Part shown: positions 32,922-35,233 of the stretch, piece by piece
Layout of the letters: each line of letters begins with the position of its first letter
Numbering within the stretch: position 1 is the stretch's first letter
Assembly (NCBI GenBank): GCA_964445305.1
Contig: CAYUKK010000164.1
Span: forward strand, 1 to 35,233
DNA: 35,233 nt
DNA from: CAYUKK01 sp964445305
GTDB taxonomy: Bacteria > Acidobacteriota > Aminicenantia > Aminicenantales > UBA8522
Reading direction: 5' to 3'
Notes under the pieces: model-generated
Database searches by the model: none
What the model was told of the DNA's origin: nothing
The model's input: the letters and a program-made list of their open reading frames with translations, nothing else
Program-made: the position numbers and the translations under genes

Positions 32922-32934
32922 TTTTTGAGAATAG

Positions 32935-32963
32935 ATTTTAAGTCATCCTCGAGGTTTTTTCAA
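32935..32963 (-). promoter_or_regulatory. Predicted promoter of def-fmt
   Basis: On the minus strand TTGAAA (32963-32958), a 17-base spacer and TAAAAT (32940-32935) match the consensus in ten of twelve positions. The predicted start is 6-8 bases before the def ATG, so the leader is nearly absent. Confidence 0.65.
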
Positions 32964-32991
32964 ATTCGAGTAAGGACCTTTTCCTTTGTGT

Positions 32992-35016
32992 TCAGATAAC
33001 CGCTGAGGGTGGGGGTGGCTCATCAGCGGCGCCGGCGTTACGGAGCGGGATGGCGACGAGATAGAAGCCAATGAGAATTAGCACGGCCACCCCGACGATA
33101 TAGCTGGCGTTCGAAAAAACGACGGGCACATCGAACTTGAGGATATTCTGGAAGAAAAGGAACTTCCAGGCTGCGTTGAGAAGCCCTGTCAGGGCTTCCC
33201 CGGCGATAAGCCCTGAGGCAAGGAGGATTCCGACATTCTCAACCCGAGCTTTCTGGGCGGGGTTGAGGTTTCTCCGGGCCGCCGCTCGGTCGACAATAGC
33301 CTTGATCATTCCCCCGCAGAAGATGGCAAAGGTCGTTTCGAGTGGCAGGTACATGCCCACAGCCACGAGCATCGGCGACCTGACCTGGACGAGGATGAGG
33401 GCAAACCCCATGAAAATCCCGACGACGACCAAAGGCCAGGCCATCTCGCCGCCGACGATGCCTTGCGAGAGGGCTGCCATGAGTCCGGCCTGGGGCGCGG
33501 CCAGGTCTTTGCTGCCGAAAGTGAAAGCTCCGTGGAGAATCATTAATGGAAAGAAAAGGACCAGCGACGCGATCAGGATGCCGAAGATGTCCCCAACCTG
33601 CATCTTCCACGGTGTCCCTCCCAAGATATGCCCGACCTTGAGGTCCTGGAGCATCTCCCCGGCGACAGCCGAGGACACACAGACAACGGCCGCGACACCG
33701 AGGACTGCTTCGACGCCGCTCATGCCCGTGGCGCCGATGAGAACCATGAGGAGCGCGGCAATGATGAGTGTGGAGAGGGTAAGGCCGCTGATGGGGTTGT
33801 TCGATGAGCCAATCTGACCGACCAGGTTGCCCGAGACGGCGGCGAAGAAAAACCCGGCCACAGCCATGACCGCTGCCGCGAGGATGGCCGAGCTATAAGA
33901 ACGAGAAAAGATGTTGTAAACGAATATCATCAAGATAAAGGTGACAGCGAGGCCAGCCAGGACAGCTTTGATGTTGAGGTCTTTTTCTAAACGCGAGGTA
34001 ACTTCCACCTGTCCGGCAGCTTTCTTGACGTCGCTAATCGACCTTTTCATGCCCGCAGCCAGGTTCTTCCGCATTCGGAAAAGCGTGTAGCCTGCGCCAA
34101 CCAGCATTCCGCCTACGGCGATGGGACGGATGATGAACTTCCAGACATTGACCATCATCGAGCCCCATTCGACCTGGGCCATGGCTGCCCCTGAGCCGTA
34201 GAATTTCTCGACCAGCTGGGGTCCCAAGAAGAACATGAGCAGGGGGGCAAACAAACCCCAGGCGAGAACGCCACCAGCGAAATTGAGGGAGGCCAGCCTG
34301 GGCCCGATGATGTAGCCGACCCCGATGTAGGCGGGATAGATGCCAGGGCCAGCCACGACGGCGGTTCCTCCCGCCTCCACTTTGGGTGCCGCTCTTTCGG
34401 CTCCCAATCGGACAAAGCTTGCCCCGAGATTGCCGACCTTAATGACAAAATCTCTTGTTGCCGAGAAAATTTTTACGACGCCCAGAGCGTAGATGAACGC
34501 GCCAACGCCCATGGCCTGAAAGAGGAACTTGGCCCCTTGGCTCCCTTTTTGGCCAGCCTTGTGGATTTCTGAAGCAGCGACAGATTCGGGGAAGACGAGT
34601 TCGGGGTCAGTAACCATGACCCGTCGCAAGAACGTGACAAAGAGGATACCCAGCAGGCCGCCGACGAACATCAACGCTGTCGACTTCAGGTAGGCTTCTA
34701 CAGAGTTGAACTTGGTCCAGGCGCCAACAATGACAAAGGCAGGAATGGTGAAAATGGCGCCAGCGGCCACCGACTCGCCGATCGAACCAACGGTTCGAGC
34801 CATGTTTTCCTCGAGGATGGAACCTTTCATCAATTTGAGGATGGCCATGCCAATGACAGCGGCCGGGTAGGTGGCCGCAATCGTCATGCCGGCTCGAAGT
34901 CCCAGATAGGCGTTAGCGGCGCCCAGGATGACGGTCATGAGAATGCCGAGAACGAGGGCCCGCAGGGTGAACTCTCTCATATCTGTTTTTTCGGGAACAT
35001 AGGGTTGATAGCTCAT
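32992..35016 (-). CDS. OPT-family oligopeptide (or metal-chelate) transporter
   Basis: A 674-residue polytopic inner-membrane protein with about 14-16 hydrophobic helices. The start region TLRALVLGILMTVILGAANAYLGL, the GASFVRLGAERAAPKVEAGG loop, ISGLTLSTLIIAALLM and the C-terminal end with a Pro-rich tail are typical of bacterial OPT proteins. They import peptides in some organisms and iron chelates in others, so the substrate is open. AAGGAG six bases before the ATG at 35016 fixes the start; a longer frame would begin inside the -35 of the promoter at 35047-35076 and is rejected. A secreted M14 peptidase in this window would fit a peptide diet. Confidence 0.9.
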   Translation of the reverse strand: MSYQPYVPEKTDMREFTLRALVLGILMTVILGAANAYLGLRAGMTIAATYPAAVIGMAILKLMKGSILEENMARTVGSIGESVAAGAIFTIPAFVIVGAWTKFNSVEAYLKSTALMFVGGLLGILFVTFLRRVMVTDPELVFPESVAASEIHKAGQKGSQGAKFLFQAMGVGAFIYALGVVKIFSATRDFVIKVGNLGASFVRLGAERAAPKVEAGGTAVVAGPGIYPAYIGVGYIIGPRLASLNFAGGVLAWGLFAPLLMFFLGPQLVEKFYGSGAAMAQVEWGSMMVNVWKFIIRPIAVGGMLVGAGYTLFRMRKNLAAGMKRSISDVKKAAGQVEVTSRLEKDLNIKAVLAGLAVTFILMIFVYNIFSRSYSSAILAAAVMAVAGFFFAAVSGNLVGQIGSSNNPISGLTLSTLIIAALLMVLIGATGMSGVEAVLGVAAVVCVSSAVAGEMLQDLKVGHILGGTPWKMQVGDIFGILIASLVLFFPLMILHGAFTFGSKDLAAPQAGLMAALSQGIVGGEMAWPLVVVGIFMGFALILVQVRSPMLVAVGMYLPLETTFAIFCGGMIKAIVDRAAARRNLNPAQKARVENVGILLASGLIAGEALTGLLNAAWKFLFFQNILKFDVPVVFSNASYIVGVAVLILIGFYLVAIPLRNAGAADEPPPPSAVI

Positions 35017-35046
35017 GAGCGACTCCTTAAGTGGGAATTGCCTTAT

Positions 35047-35076
35047 TGTATATTTGAATTTGGCCCTGGAAGTCAA
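35047..35076 (-). promoter_or_regulatory. Predicted promoter of the OPT gene
   Basis: On the minus strand TTGACT (35076-35071), an 18-base spacer and TATACA (35052-35047) mirror the acnB promoter in form. The leader of about 25 bases carries AAGGAG. Confidence 0.6.
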
Positions 35077-35179
35077 GGAATTCTGGCTTGCAACAGCGAT
35101 TCCGCAACTTCCTCAGGAAGAGCGGCTTAAGAGGGGAAAACACGGCCTATTGCTTTTAGCAGATTCGCAGACCGTCGAG

Positions 35180-35214
35180 ATTTTTGGCCCAAAAGGGGCA
35201 TTTTTGGCTCAAAA
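35180..35214. repeat. Two near-identical 15-base direct repeats with palindromic core
   Basis: ATTTTTGGCCCAAAA (35180-35194) recurs as ATTTTTGGCTCAAAA (35200-35214), 14 of 15 bases, at a period of 20 bases. The first copy contains TTTTGG and CCAAAA around one base, and the second TTTTTG and CAAAAA around three. I see no gene between 35077 and the right edge. Confidence 0.4.
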
Positions 35215-35233
35215 ATTGAGTCCAAGCTAGACT

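Noticed and set aside
35014..35076. 20-residue N-terminal extension of the OPT protein
   Set aside because: Its start codon would lie in the -35 box (35076-35071). The ATG at 35016 has AAGGAG at good distance and begins the family's normal N-terminus.
1..35233. tRNA, rRNA, CRISPR array, insertion sequence or prophage
   Set aside because: I looked for repeat-spacer patterns, transposase or integrase motifs and tRNA-like ends and found none.

Overview
This window looks like a chromosomal segment of a GC-rich, Gram-negative-type bacterium. An outer-membrane patatin with a POTRA and beta-barrel, Lgt and LspA, and an AcnB-type aconitase point to a diderm. The mix of a two-subunit class I fumarase fragment, an adenosylcobalamin-dependent acyl-CoA mutase, an EF-G-2-like factor, an OPT transporter and a secreted M14 peptidase would suit a peptide-fermenting lineage such as Aminicenantes or a relative of Acidobacteriota. 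That placement is inference and was not checked by any search. I see no tRNA, rRNA, CRISPR array, insertion sequence or prophage, and no gene-free stretch longer than about 300 bases.

Layout. 1-1232 (minus): cobO, a small zincin and the start of a DapA-family aldolase/lyase, tightly packed. 1403-3815 (plus): nadC-nadB, the quinolinate part of NAD synthesis, divergent from cobO. 3784-4347 (minus): an unrecognised one-helix membrane protein. 4441-9392 (plus): ileS-lspA-lgt-rluD with overlapping stops and starts. 9513-11606 (plus): an EF-G-2-like GTPase with a structured leader. 11609-14433 (minus): a GNAT acetyltransferase and a PlpD-like patatin. 14554-15714 (minus) and 15972-17675 (plus): a divergently transcribed MFS transporter and an M14 peptidase. 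17678-24421 (minus): a citric-acid-cycle cluster, icd, mdh, fumarase beta, sucC, sucD, followed by a PHP phosphoesterase and a metallo-beta-lactamase-fold protein. 24610-27957 (plus): acnB, divergent from icd, then an SDR and a terminator. 28032-30500 (plus): a small EF-Tu-domain-II-like protein and the two subunits of a B12-dependent acyl-CoA mutase. 30550-31455 (plus): an M23 peptidase. 31478-32921 (minus): def-fmt. 32992-35016 (minus): an OPT transporter.

Regulation is unusually legible. Sigma70-like promoters (TTGAC-type -35, 16-18 base spacer, TATAAT-type -10) stand before most transcription units, and several decide the start codon. nadC, cobO and def have start codons only 8-13 bases after the -10 and no ribosome binding site, which suggests leaderless or nearly leaderless mRNAs. 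The EF-G-like gene has a leader with a hairpin beginning at the predicted transcription start and a second one that pairs with the ribosome binding site. The icd/acnB divergent region has a palindrome exactly midway between the two -35 boxes and another over the icd -10.

The most informative protein observation is in the gene that would normally be called methylmalonyl-CoA mutase. The two substrate-determining positions read Phe94 and Gln212, as in isobutyryl-CoA mutase, rather than Tyr and Arg. The nearby cobO could support its cofactor supply.
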